This document shows positions 24,278 through 36,130 of a DNA stretch of 64,000 nt, in pieces. Source of the stretch: Orthonyx spaldingii (Eukaryota; Chordata; Aves; Passeriformes; Orthonychidae); NCBI GenBank assembly GCA_013397795.1, contig VZTJ01001774.1, positions 679,342 through 743,341 of the forward strand, given 5' to 3'. The translations under genes were made by a program, and so were the position numbers. The notes below the pieces were generated by a model. It did no database searches. It worked only from the letters and a program-made list of their open reading frames with translations, and had not been told where the DNA came from. Within the stretch, counting starts at the first letter, position 1, and each line of letters begins with the position of its first letter.

Positions 24278-27200
24278 TGTGACTAAAGGCTCAGAGGGAA
24301 AAAACCCAGTTCTCCCATGGACTTTGACAGTCTAAACTTTCCAAAGAGTCTGCCACTGAACTCGTAGCACAGGGAGCTTGAAAGGCATCGAGAGGAATTA
24401 AGCATCTACAAGTGAAGGTTGGCAGATGCTGTAAGGAATGTGTTATAAGAAATTCATCATGGCAGCGCACTTTCACTTCTATTGACATTTACGGGTAATG
24501 ATTAAAACCTGTGGATTTCAGAAGAATTCCACTCAAGTTAGAGCAGTCTCACAGCAGCCGTGAAATTGGAATACCAGCACAGCACATTGCTCTAACTTAG
24601 CACCTCACACTTGTCCTCTGTACTTACTTTGAGGGAAAGTGAAACAGAGCTGGCTGGCTTTGGACTTGTTCTGTGTATAATTGTATCTGCCTCTGTTTCC
24701 CTGGTATGGTCTGTTTTGTAAGAATGTATGTTTAATTGACATCTGCTTGTGCAATTTCTATTTTGTCTCCTAGTCCATGTGTTGTCTTCTTTAGTCTTTC
24801 TTCTGTTATTTGTAATTGTATTTTTGTATTTTCAGAGAGGTAGATCTCCTGTGTTTGACACTTTTACAAGACATATACAAGTATATGGCGCCGTGCTCCA
24901 TCAGGACCTCGTCACAAGGGAGAAGGGATGGTGTTTGTTCACAACCATCCAAGAATTACAATGGTTAAAGGTGCCTTTGCAAGTTCTCCTATCAGCTCAT
25001 TTTCAATAGAAGCTTTGCTGTGATTTGCTACAGCTCAAAAACATCCTGTGTCCAGGCTTTGGCAGTTTCTGGACTACAAATGAACCTGAACTTCTGCTTT
25101 GAGATAGAAAGTTCAAATTGGTAGTAAACAGTGAAAACTGATTGTCCTAAACTCCAGAGCTATATTGCACAAATATGGCCTGCAGTAATCCTATAGCTCT
25201 GCATCTCCATGCACTGCACGTGGCAAGAAAATATTGTCTCCAGCTGCTGCCTGCAAAAGACTTTCTATTCTGAGGCATAACATTTCTCTGTAGGGATACA
25301 TTAACTGAATTTATATATATAGCCTGTCAGAAGTCACAATCTAGAGAATTAAGCTTTTAAACATTTGTGAACTACCTTGTATAATGAACTTCTTATACTG
25401 CTTAAATAATTGAAAAGACTCAGTGAAGTGAGACACTTAATTTTTGTAGAGTGAAATCTTTTTAAAAGACCAGTTAGGAAGAAAATTCAGCATCTGCAGG
25501 AAATATGAATATGAGTTTCAAAGCTTCTAACTATTGGATGACTGTATTTCAACAACATGCACACATTTGCAATAAATCACGTTATCCATCATGCTTTCCT
25601 AAATGTACACAAGGACGTAAATAGGTATGAAAATTTCAACTGAAAAATCACATTATTTGCAAAATTTTCCAGGTTTCGTGCTGCCATGTTATTTTACCAA
25701 TTGCATGTGTAAATACAAAATAGAGACAAGTTGCACAGGGCAACCTCTCCTCTTGAGACTAAAGGTCTACCACATAATCAAACACAGAATTAAAAATTCC
25801 AATAAAAACTGGAATTGCATTATTAACCTCTAGAGTTCTAAATCAGCCTTAAAAGTAGTCTGTGGAGGTTTAGTCTCTACAATCCAATCCTCCTCTTACA
25901 GCAGATTTCCAGCTCTCAGCGTGCAGTCTGGCAGCAGTAAGTGCACTGTGGCTGGGAGCAGCTGTTCATGATGGTATCCAGCAGCTGAAAAAAACCCCAC
26001 TGAGAATGTCAAAAAACAAAGTTTTAAAATCTACTCTAAAAACATCCCTCCACCCCGGATTCCTCTAAAGGAAAATTTATTGACACAGGTTAAAGTTAGT
26101 TTTGGAGGAGAAAAGCATAAATTAAAATGTAGAGGGATTTTTGTGCTTGTTTTTGGGTTGCTTTCCCCATCTCCTTCCCTTTTTTTCCCCTCCTATCTAT
26201 ATCTTTGCACCTTCTCAAACTAATCAGATGCCTTGGCACACCAGACTGTGTGGCTCTTCAGCCTTACATATGTTATAAATTCAGGATCCTCTTTCTGAAA
26301 CACTGGGGTGTGATGGGATGTCTCCTGTGAATCTGCTTCACCTGGAAGGCCAGGTGCATCCTTCCTCCTAATTCTGTCTTGGCAAATTTTCAGTATGCCT
26401 TCCTTGGAGCTGGTAGCTCTCAGGTGTCAGATATATCTGTGTCAGGAAAATGTGTTTGTGTTTTTGTTGCCGTGTCTTTTAGACCGGTTTGAAGTACTTG
26501 TGATTCTATATCCTCCTCTTGGAAAACGTAGGTGGACTTTGACATTCTTACAGAAGCCAGCCTGGGGCTGAATTGTTGATGGATGTGTTGAAGTCAAGAG
26601 TTTCTCGTGGGTGTGTGCAGCCCCTGTGTTCATGAGTGACACTGAGAGACAACTGTGTGCTGTCCCTAGGCCACCCTGTCACCGTTCCCACTGCTCAGTG
26701 TGGATTCTGGGAAAGGCTGGAGCCTTGTCTTCTATAGCCCCTTCCTGGAAGAGGTAAGTTAGGGAAACTCCATAAATAATCTGTTTCCTTTTACTATCCT
26801 CTGGCCTAAAACTGGCTTATGTGACTCCTACCTGCCTGCTACCACTGTGATCAGGCATTGTGTTCAGTGGAGGTAAGGGGCACCACAGCGAGGGGCTGGA
26901 ACTGAGTCTTTGGAAGTGCTGCTTATGACACTGGTGGCTCCTCTGAGTTCCTCAAGAGCTTTCTTCAAAGGAGTCATTAAATCTGCTTTGCCATAGGGAG
27001 TGCTTTGATGCCCAGATGCATGTGAAGAGTTTCATCTTTTTCAAAGTGTTGTACTTGGTGTGGATCCACAAAATGTGCAGCTGAAGAGGTGGCCCAGACA
27101 GCTCTGTCAGGGCGCAGCTTTCCACAGGGTTCCCTCTGAGAGTGTTTGTAACCAATTTGATGAATATTGCTGATAGTGTAATAGCTCTGGTTTGTAGGCA

Positions 27201-28159
27201 CAAATGACAAATACTTTTTGTGGCTAACTCAAGGGTTATACTCTGATTCTAGTCTCCCTTTCAAATCTGGTTTAATTTATTTGCACTAGAAAGAATAGAT
27301 GACCTTTACCTGATCTGTATCTGACTACCTGGCATTGGATCTTTGCATTATGCTTATTGGTTTCATAGCACTTAATTAAAAATGTGGCAGGGTACATTCT
27401 TAGCTATAGCAAAATTGTCTCAGTAAATGATGGAGCTATGGATTTTTAAAAACCATTTTGTCCATAGCTTTTTATTTTGACTTGGTTGTATTTCTGTCAT
27501 AAAAATAATTTTTAAATAGTGTTTTTTAATAGAGCACTAATGAAATCTGCAGGCAGCATGAGAAAGCCCGTTGATCTCTTGTCAGTGGGTCTCACAATAC
27601 TGGCTGATTAGAATTTTCTTTTTATGTCAGAGAATGTATTTCTGTGGAAACACTCCAAACTTAAACTAACTCCAGAGTTTTAATCAAATGTCGTTTGCAT
27701 TTGGCTGCTGCTGTCTGTGTGGGGAAGAGTGGGATGACACAACTTCTTGGTTGCTTTAGCTGTGCTGTTGCTGAATGAAGCTCCCTTTTTGCCTGCTGTA
27801 GGAAGGAAGACAAAGCAAAATACTTGTTCTTTTATTGTAACTGCTCACTCCTGCTGTCGGTGGGATATGTGGGACTTGCATCGCGTGAGAGGCAGGAAAT
27901 CATTCATATTTAGGATGGATATTGTTAATGCTCATCCCAGGAGCCTGAATGCACTTCCCAGATAAAGCCTATGATTAGATCAGTCACCAGATACTAAAAA
28001 CACAAAAGTTGTCAGTGCTTTTTTTGAACTTTTTATAAGTTCAATTAATTTCTATGTCCTATAAGGGATATTATCATATGTGAGTCTGTACAAGACTATT
28101 TCCTGCAGATTTATAGATTCTTTGTATGACATAAATACAAACACCTTCTTTGGTGGGGC
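24278..28159. other. Unique intronic DNA
   Basis: No gene or well-preserved repeat is recognised. Open frames of 60-90 codons here are unrecognised. Confidence 0.5.
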
Positions 28160-28213
28160 ACCATGTGATCTCCAGAGACCTTTTCCAAACGAAATTATTC
28201 TATGATTCTATTC
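28160..28213 (+). mobile_element. CR1 LINE extreme 3'-end fragment
   Basis: GTGATCTCCAGAGACCTTTT, CCAAACGAAATT and ATTCTATGATTCTATT match the last about 50 bases of CR1 ('gatctccagaggtcccttccaa...attctatgattctat') in the sense orientation. It is a very short 5'-truncated copy. Confidence 0.8.
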
Positions 28214-31200
28214 CCTTATCCTGAATTTAATCTTTGTTTCCTTTTAAGTGAAGAAGTTTTATATTTTAATAGTGGGCCCAAGGTGAGGGAGCACAGCCAC
28301 CCGTGGTGTGAGTCACTCAGTACCTGGGTAAGAGCTGAGGGCCAGTGTTTACCAAGCTGTCTGAGGTTCCTTTTCTGCAGATGCCATCTGGCAAATTACT
28401 TTCTTACAAATAGTGGGAGTATTTAATCTCCAGTGTGTCACATAAAGTACATGCTGCGTGATAATCCTGAAGACACTTGCTGCAGCACACTGGGTCCTGA
28501 CTCAGGGAAAAGCAGCTGTGAAGGAATGTGAATGAGCTGGGAATATGAAAACACTCAAACTGATAGAGTGAGTAATTACTTCTCCGAAAGGGAAGGGTAT
28601 GAAACCCCACCCCTTTTATTGAACTCGAATGCAAAAACCGAGTCCGTGCAGCACAGGGAGGTGCAAGTCCCAGCAGGGTGTCAGGGTTGCTCCTCTTGTT
28701 GCTCACCCTCCTTCCTGCAGAAGCAGGAAAGGGGGTCCCCAGGAACAGACCTCCAGGAATGCTCTCGCCAATCTCAGACAACAACGTCGCCGTTGGATCA
28801 GCTCCTCTTCCCGTCTCTGTCACTTTGATTAATTTTTGCAAGGATGTTCTCCAGCGTCAAAGCTGATGATTTAAGATTAGCCGGTGTCAAAGAAACAAAA
28901 GTCTCTGACACTTTTCAAGATTGATGGGTAGGAGCAGTCCTCTGGTGCAGAGAAGACAGTGCCTCATTAGAGCATTTCCAGTGGAATGAAAAGTTACATT
29001 CTGTGTTTGTTGTACAAGGCAATAATTTTTAAAATTAAAAACTGTTTGTTTCAGTATGAAGAGAAAATGACTCTGTTTAATAATTGCTTTCCACTGATAT
29101 TCTCATTAAAACAGGGATATCACCCTCTAAAGGGTAAAAAATGTCAGAATAATGAGAAATGTGCTGAACAGACAATGGGACCTTTTTGCTGGCAAGGTGC
29201 AAACTGGTGAAAATGCAAATGCCTGACCTTTACATTTCTGTTGGGAGTTTTGAATGTGTGTCTTTGTTTTGAAAAATGAAATTGTTACATGACTTTTGAT
29301 GGAATTGATGAACTATAATGGCTGCAGAGACAAAAGCATGAAATCCGGCTATGAAAATTAGGCTGCTGAAGAAATACATTTGGTTTCTATGTGTTGTCAG
29401 AAGAGTATAAACAAGAAATAATCAGAAATGGTATTGGTCCCTCTCCAATAATTTCATTTTACAAATCTTGCAAAAGCTATATTAAAGCTTCAGTTGTTAT
29501 CCACCCATCAGAAACATTTAAAAGTGCAGGTGAAATCTGAATTCTTCCTGTAAAATAACTGAACCCTACAGAATTGCTAACTATGTTCAGGAGGATGATT
29601 CTACTGAAGATTATTATCTCCTAGGAGATAATGTTCATCTTCATTTTCACGCTTCTAGAAAATTCTTAGTACCTTACAGAATCACTGAACTAAGAAATTA
29701 ATTTCTATTGCTTGCATGAGAACAATAATGTCTTCAGACTCACTGTTTTCAAGTAGCCCTTTGAGTACTGATGTCTACATCAATTTGATTTTTTCACATG
29801 TAAAATTCTAATAAGAAAAATGGCCACGTACTTCCAGTTCTTGTTTTTCATCTCTTCTTGTGTTGTAGTTGATTTAAACCATAAATTCTTCATATTGTTG
29901 CACATTATTTAGTGTAAGTTATCACAGAAATACTGTGACAGACCCACGCTCACTGAATTTTCTTTCTGTTACAAGAATCTGTGTATCTGGAGCAGCCAGG
30001 CTCTGTCTCTTGTCCTAAACATCATGTTCCTTCCACTCATATTAACAGTGAAATAGGCACTGGCCCCTATTTGCATCCTTGCTTGAAACCCATAATGAAG
30101 CACAACCTTAAATTAACCAAATTTCAACGTTAGGCTGCAAATTTTGGATAATCTTTTGACTTAGTAGTGTGTCACTCACATAACCATTGAGGTAAAATAA
30201 ATCTTCAAAATAAAGAAAGCATGCCTAGAAGGCTGACAGCTTGGAGTGTAAACCTTTTCCTCAAGTGAGTATTTGATGTAAATAATGAATCATAAACTAC
30301 TTTATAAATGGTGCTAGAGGTGGGTTGAGTATTCAGTCTGTCCTTCTTGAGAAGTCACACATGAACAGTTCTTCATTTTCAGTTGCAGACTTTTTATTCA
30401 GAACTACTGAATGGATTCTCATGCAAACATATTTCAGCCTACTGAAGAATTACAAATGTGGTTCCAATATTCAGCTCCTGTGTGATTTGTTACTTTCAGG
30501 ATGTGGTGTTGGCTCTCTCTGTTTTGTGGTTGGATGAATGCAGCTCTAGCAAAACCTTGAGAAATATTGTCAGAGCTATAAACATTTTTTAAAAGCTGAT
30601 AGAGGAAGGCTGGCTGAGTAAGGGATCTTTACATATTCTATTGTGGGTTTCCTGAGCTGAACTTTGCTAGAGGCATTGTTACAAGGAGAAAATAGGCTGT
30701 AAAATATTTGATGTGGTGAAATTTAAAGCATATGTATGCGTATGCATTTCTGTGTCAGGACTTAAGCCTCAGGCATTGAGGACACTTCTTCAAGCCTGCC
30801 TGTTAAATCCATTAAGCATTAGCCTCTGCAGTGCTCTGTTAATCATCACCAATATTTGTAAGCTAAAGGTGATAAAACATGAAGGAGGAAAGAGTTTGCC
30901 AAGCAAATAAATTTAAGTGTGGGACATAATTCTCATTATCGTGTCACAGATGTTGGTATTGTGCTGTCTATGCTCAGACACTTTGGGTATGAATGTTACT
31001 TTCTTTTGTCTTGGGACAAAATATAGAGAGTAGGGAAAAAGTAGCTATCTTATTATAGGATAAGATATGGTTGATGATGTTGCCAAAAGCTCAGAGAAGG
31101 AGATGTGAAAGGATGTACTTGATGAAATTTATAATTTACTGAGAGAAACTAATTCTCCTTGGCTTTGTACACTATTAATCTCTCCTTGAATTTATCTACT

Positions 31201-33940
31201 TAGAAACTTTATGAAGCAATTTGTTTATTGATTTGCTTAATGCAAATTCCTACTGAGCTTTCAAGTTTTTTCTTTCCTAAACTGGTGCTGTACTCAAAGG
31301 GTGAGTAGGGCTCAGGCTTGGTGCAACTGTTTGCATATGAACACATGGACTCTTGTAATTAAAAAAGACCATTTTTTTCCCCATTTCCAAGGATGGGGGT
31401 TTTTTTCCACCTACTTAAAACATTTTTAAGTATTTGCCACTATCCAACCTGTAGAAGACCGAAATTTCATTGAAGCTGAATATTTTGGACATATGATCTT
31501 TTCTTAAAGGATTTCAGGGTTACTACTGTACACACAGCCAGGTCATGCAGAATTGTTCTAAAACCAGTTATATTGGAATTCAGATATAGATATTATTTAA
31601 AGAAACTTACATAAAAATAATGCATGTTTCTTTGGTTCTTCAGGCACTTTTCCTAGCAAAGGTATTGAACTTTGATAAACTCATTGTGAAGGAATTGCTG
31701 TATTAATTACTGAAATTTAGAAGACTCTGAAATGTGTTTTAGGTTGTGGATTGCATTACAAGTGTTACTAGGTGCATTGACATTCAAACAATTTCAAGCA
31801 ATTTACTAAGAAACGTCTCAATTTTATTCCTTTGAAAGCTGCAAGCCAGAGAAGCTTTCAAGTTCCAGATGCCTTAAAATGTTGAGAATTTTGAGAAAAA
31901 ACTGCAGGCAAATATTTCTGTTGGTTTGAATATGAGTGTTGGTTGACTACACACACAGTTTTTAGGTGTGTGTTTCCACTTGCATGTGCAATGTCAAAAG
32001 CAGTGGTGCTTTGGCAGCCAAAATGAGATCCAGGTAACCCCACCACAACAGGCTGCACCATCCCCTTCGAGATGACCAAGTTATTTGCAGATGCTTCATG
32101 AGGCAATGCATTGTTTATTACCTTCTGCTTTTATAGAACTTTTTATGTTCTTCCTGTTTTTCTGCTGAGAAAATGATGTTATTCCAGGACTTGTCATCTT
32201 ACTGAAGACTATCCAGCCTGTGCTATATGATTTGAAATAGAACTGGAAACTGAGAGTGTTGCCCCAGATGCAGAGACCATTTTTGGAGAAATTTATCAGT
32301 GACAGGGCACCCTGTTTTCAAAGAAACCTCAGGAAATCTTCACTACAGAAGACATGAAAGGTTTCACTTCAGAAATGCAGCCACCAAGCAAATGAGCAAA
32401 TAAGAGTTTTAGAGAAGGCCTAGACATAAAGCTGCCAAGAAAGTATGATCTATTGCAGTACTTTGTTTCGCGGATTTGAAAGATGTTTTTAATTTTGTGT
32501 GTTTTATGTAATATCACTCACATATTTCTGTTTGAATAAATCAAGACAAACCCTAGTGAGACTTTTATTGCTTCTAAAGATGTTTTATGAGTGAGGTTAT
32601 TCTTGTGATCACCTTTCTGTTGCTCGCGGTTATCACTGCAGTGTGTTTTGCAGGATGTGAATGCTTCACAAATATTTATCTTTGCATTCCCTTTCCAGAT
32701 CTGTCTGGACCCTGGCAGGGACAGCATTAACCCTGCCTGTTTCAGCATACGAGTGCTGGTACTGGAAGTCATCCTAACTGGGCACTGGAAATCACACAAA
32801 TTGAATTTTAATGGTCTGGCCTGTACTATCTAACACCTTCTCTGGAATCCAGAGCTGCCTGTTCAAACACAGATTTCTGAATTCTCAGCATAGCCAAGAG
32901 GCAGGGACAGCCTGCACAAAGATATTAAGATAAATATTTAAATCTTTAGCAGCCTGGAATGACTCAGTGAAGGGTTGTGTTTTTGAAGCATCTGAATTGA
33001 CCAAAGCTATCAGAATTCTCAGCATTATTTAGTGCCTTGCCAAACATTTTATCTTAGGTTACTTCTTCTGCCCCTATTTATTATATTTTTATGTTATTTT
33101 GATTTTCATTTTTGTGCACTTGGTAGATGTATGTTTCATCTTGGGCAGCTGGGAAAGAACCCTTGATTGTTACTGCCTATAATAACTCCACTGGCAACAT
33201 CTTGCAATTTATACCCCTTTCAAGCTTGTATTTCCTTACTGACAGGCGAAGGCACAAAATAGGGGAGATCTTTGGACACTTTGGGCAACGACATTTCTGC
33301 TGGAGGAGGAAATATAGAGTATCCTAGAATTGGCTATGCAGTACTGTTTAAATACTGGAGGCTTTGACTGTCTTTGAACTTATAAACAGTTATGGAAAGC
33401 ATTTTATTATCATACTTTAGCATCTAGAAACAGTGAAGAAGCAATTTCCTATATAAGTACTGTCTTCCTTGCAAGTGCAAAATGAAATTCTTTTATGCTG
33501 TGACTGAGCATATCCCAAATAATTTAAGCTACTGATTGATTTCCTCTTGCTTCCTGTAAGCTCTTTGGTTTAATAAAGAGTTTGAACAGTGGAATGCAGA
33601 GCAACTGATTTTATCCTGTGATTAATCTCATATATGGCAGTTGAGGGATACTTCTGGCTTTTTTCCCCCATATTTTTTCACAAAACCCTTTCATTTATTC
33701 ATAGCTGTCTCATAAATGACTACACAGTTGACTAGATGCTGTTTCTAATATTCCTTCTTCCACAGTGTGGTAAAGCCAATAAATCCACTGATAATTACAG
33801 GGAGCTTCCTTTATGAATGTTTCTAAAATAATTCGATCGACAGCTGTTCCTCCACCTAGTGACACCTATTGACAATAATCCTTTTGAAGTGCACATCTTC
33901 AATGTCACTCACAAGGATCTGAAGAGACAGGACAGTGCAT
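28214..33940. other. Unique intronic DNA
   Basis: The only structured element I can point to is a near-perfect inverted repeat at 29606-29642, listed separately. The 145-codon minus-strand frame at 28404-28841 is unrecognised and judged a chance frame. Confidence 0.5.
29606..29642. repeat. Inverted repeat / hairpin with an 18-bp perfect palindrome core
   Basis: The core TTATCTCCTAGGAGATAA (29614-29631) is a perfect palindrome. The outer GAAGAT (29606-29611) and ATCTTC (29637-29642) pair again after a three-base asymmetry, extending the stem. No loop is present, so it would form a cruciform rather than a miRNA-type hairpin. Confidence 0.85.
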
Positions 33941-34065
33941 GCCCTGTTTTGCAGGTAGAGGCTGGGGAACAGAGAGAGATTGATTTTCTAAGCATCATGT
34001 AAGTGCAAGCCAAACCAGGGGTTTGAATATTTTTCTCCAGCTCATGAGCTCACTTTCTAATCAAT
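33941..34065 (-). mobile_element. CORE-SINE/MIR-like relic
   Basis: On the plus strand the order 'GTTTTGCAGGTAGAGGCTGG-GGAACAGAGAGAGATTG', then a decayed middle, then 'CCAGGGGTTTGAATATTTTTC', follows the reverse complement of MIR/CORE-SINE text ('ttttacagatggggaaactgaggcacagagag... gggaattgaacccag'). Highly diverged. Confidence 0.55.
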
Positions 34066-35175
34066 GAATTGTTCTTGCTCTCCTGGGTAGGAAGTGTGGG
34101 CACCGTTTGTAAATAATTTTCACTTGTAGACGCGTGCGTGTTTCTAGTAGAGGTAGGAACGTGTGCAGAGGGAATTTAGGCCTAACAACTGTGATATTGC
34201 TTTTGTTAACTGCATTTCTCAGTCTCTCTTAGATATCATCCATGAATTTTCCTTCACTGTGAATTTTCCCTCTCTCTGGGCCACAGGTAGAAAACCACTG
34301 GTGTGGACTAAGAAGTAAAGGTGATATTTTTGTATCTGTTTTGCATTTTCCTGCTGCCTGGATGGCTCTGTAGATGTTTGGACATTCTGGATCATTGCCC
34401 CTGGCTCATGTTTGCAATAAACAGTTACTTAAACCCTTAACTTTACTACCATTATGGTAAAATTTAATTCCTTTTTACAGTTTTTTATCTAAATATGACC
34501 ACTACTGCACAGCAAGAAATGAGATGAGGTCTTCAGTAAATTGTCGGTCTTTGAGAGTAACTATCTGCCATCTGATCAGAAACCACACTGCTTCCTGTAA
34601 CTTCACACTTACTCATCTTTGCAGAATCATCCCACTGAAAACTGACAGTAGAATTTTAGGTAGTTTTAATTAGTGATAGAAAAAACTATCTTAGGATCTA
34701 CTCCAATTGCATAATCTGGAGGTGCACAACAGTCACCTGCCTTGCACACAAGAATTTTCACCAGTTCACCTCTTCAAAGTCTGTCCATCACTTACTTGCC
34801 CTTTGTACTCTCAGAGGTCTTGTTTGGGCTGAGCTTCCTGCCTGGAACCACATGAACTCAGCACCAAGCAAGTGAAAAACCAAGCAAACATCTCCTGCTT
34901 TTCTTCTCACCTTCCTCTGATTGTTCCTTCTGTCATTTTCCTGCTCCAGGTTGTAGTAAACTTGTGAACCAGACATGAGGAAGGAGGGCAGAGTTGGAGA
35001 AAATTAGTAGCAAGAGATGTCCAAAGATAAAGTACAAACATTGATTTCAATCAAACCCAACTTGTCTGTTACTTGTAACAAGAATGGATATATGTAACCT
35101 GCATAACCTTCATATATCTTCAGTCATTTCCCCACAACTTAATTCTGAGAGAATGATGTTTAAATCAATGTGATT

Positions 35176-35300
35176 AGGTTCAGCTCCTGGCTCTGCTACA
35201 ATCTTTTTGTGAAACTTTGCCCAGATTCTTATTGTTTCCATTTGTCACCACTAAATGGACAGTGGTAGCTATTTGCCCATCTACACAGTAAGAATAAAAA
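35176..35300 (+). mobile_element. CORE-SINE/MIR-like relic
   Basis: GGTTCAGCTCCTGGCTCTGC, TACAATCTTTTTGTGAAACT and TTGCCCA parallel the sense MIR/CORE-SINE text 'ggttcgaatcctggctctgccactaactttctgtgtgaccttgggca'. They are followed by decayed 'cccatctgtaaaatggga' text at about 35276-35300. Sense orientation. Confidence 0.6.
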
Positions 35301-35591
35301 TTCCAAAAGTGACAGACTTTTTAGGAGCTGACATTTCATTTAAAACATAATTCCCATTAGATTTTTCCCAAGATTTTAGTTACAAAAAGATGTGGATAAG
35401 GGGTTTTTGATATTTTTCAAGTTATTTACAAAGATTAGGTTGCTGTTGCTAAAGAAAGTTGGGAAGCTAGTTGTTTGGTGATTCTGTGGATACTGCAAAG
35501 CCTTGTCTTTAGGCACTTAATGAAGTGGGACTAAGGCTCAGACAGAAATAGATTGCTTGAGCTGTAGGAAAACACTCCACGTCTGCTCATC

Positions 35592-36130
35592 TACCCCAGG
35601 GATCAATACTGGATGAACACTGTTAAACACCTTCATTAATGACCTGGCTGATGGGCCACAGCCAGCCCAGCAGGGCTGCAGACACTAAATTGGGAGTGGC
35701 TGGGTCACCAAATGGTTGTGCTGCCATTTAGAGGGATCCCAAGAGGCTGGAAAATGGCTCCTGTGCTCAACAAAGAGATCTGCAAAGTGCTGGACCTGGT
35801 GAAGAATAACCCCTTGCACCGGTACAGACTATGCAGAGTTCAGCTAGAAAACAGCCCGGCAGAAAATAGCCTGGGGGCTCCTGGTGGCCATCAAATTGAG
35901 CGAGCCCAGAAAAGGGCAACAAAGATGATGAAGAGAACTGAAGAATCTTAAATATGAGTGGCTGGAGAGAGCACCAGAACTGGCTGTGGACTCTCCATCC
36001 TTGGAGATACTCAAAATCCCAATGGACACTGTCCCTGGCAACCTGCTTTAGCTAACTCTTCTCCTAGCAGAGAAGATCTATATAATCTCTAGAGGCTCCT
36101 CCAACATCTACACTTATGTGTTTCTGTGAA
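35592..36130 (+). pseudogene. CR1 LINE copy with decayed reverse-transcriptase C-terminus
   Basis: The sense text includes CAGGGATCAATACTGGATGA, CACCTTCATTAATGACCTGG, GAAGAATAACCCCTTGCACC and CAGAAAAGGGCAACAAAGAT. These are the consecutive phrases of the 3' part of CR1 ORF2. The copy ends with ATAATCTCTAGAGGCTCCTCC and a degenerate TTCTGTGAA terminus. An open frame at 35712-35951 is a relic of the ORF2 C-terminal region. It is 5'-truncated and carries several internal deletions, because about 540 bases cover what normally takes roughly 1 kb. It cannot make a functional enzyme. Confidence 0.9.

Noticed and set aside
28404..28841. Minus-strand open frame of 145 codons
   Set aside because: Unrecognised, overlaps three opposite-strand frames of similar quality, and no splice signals of note. 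Judged chance.
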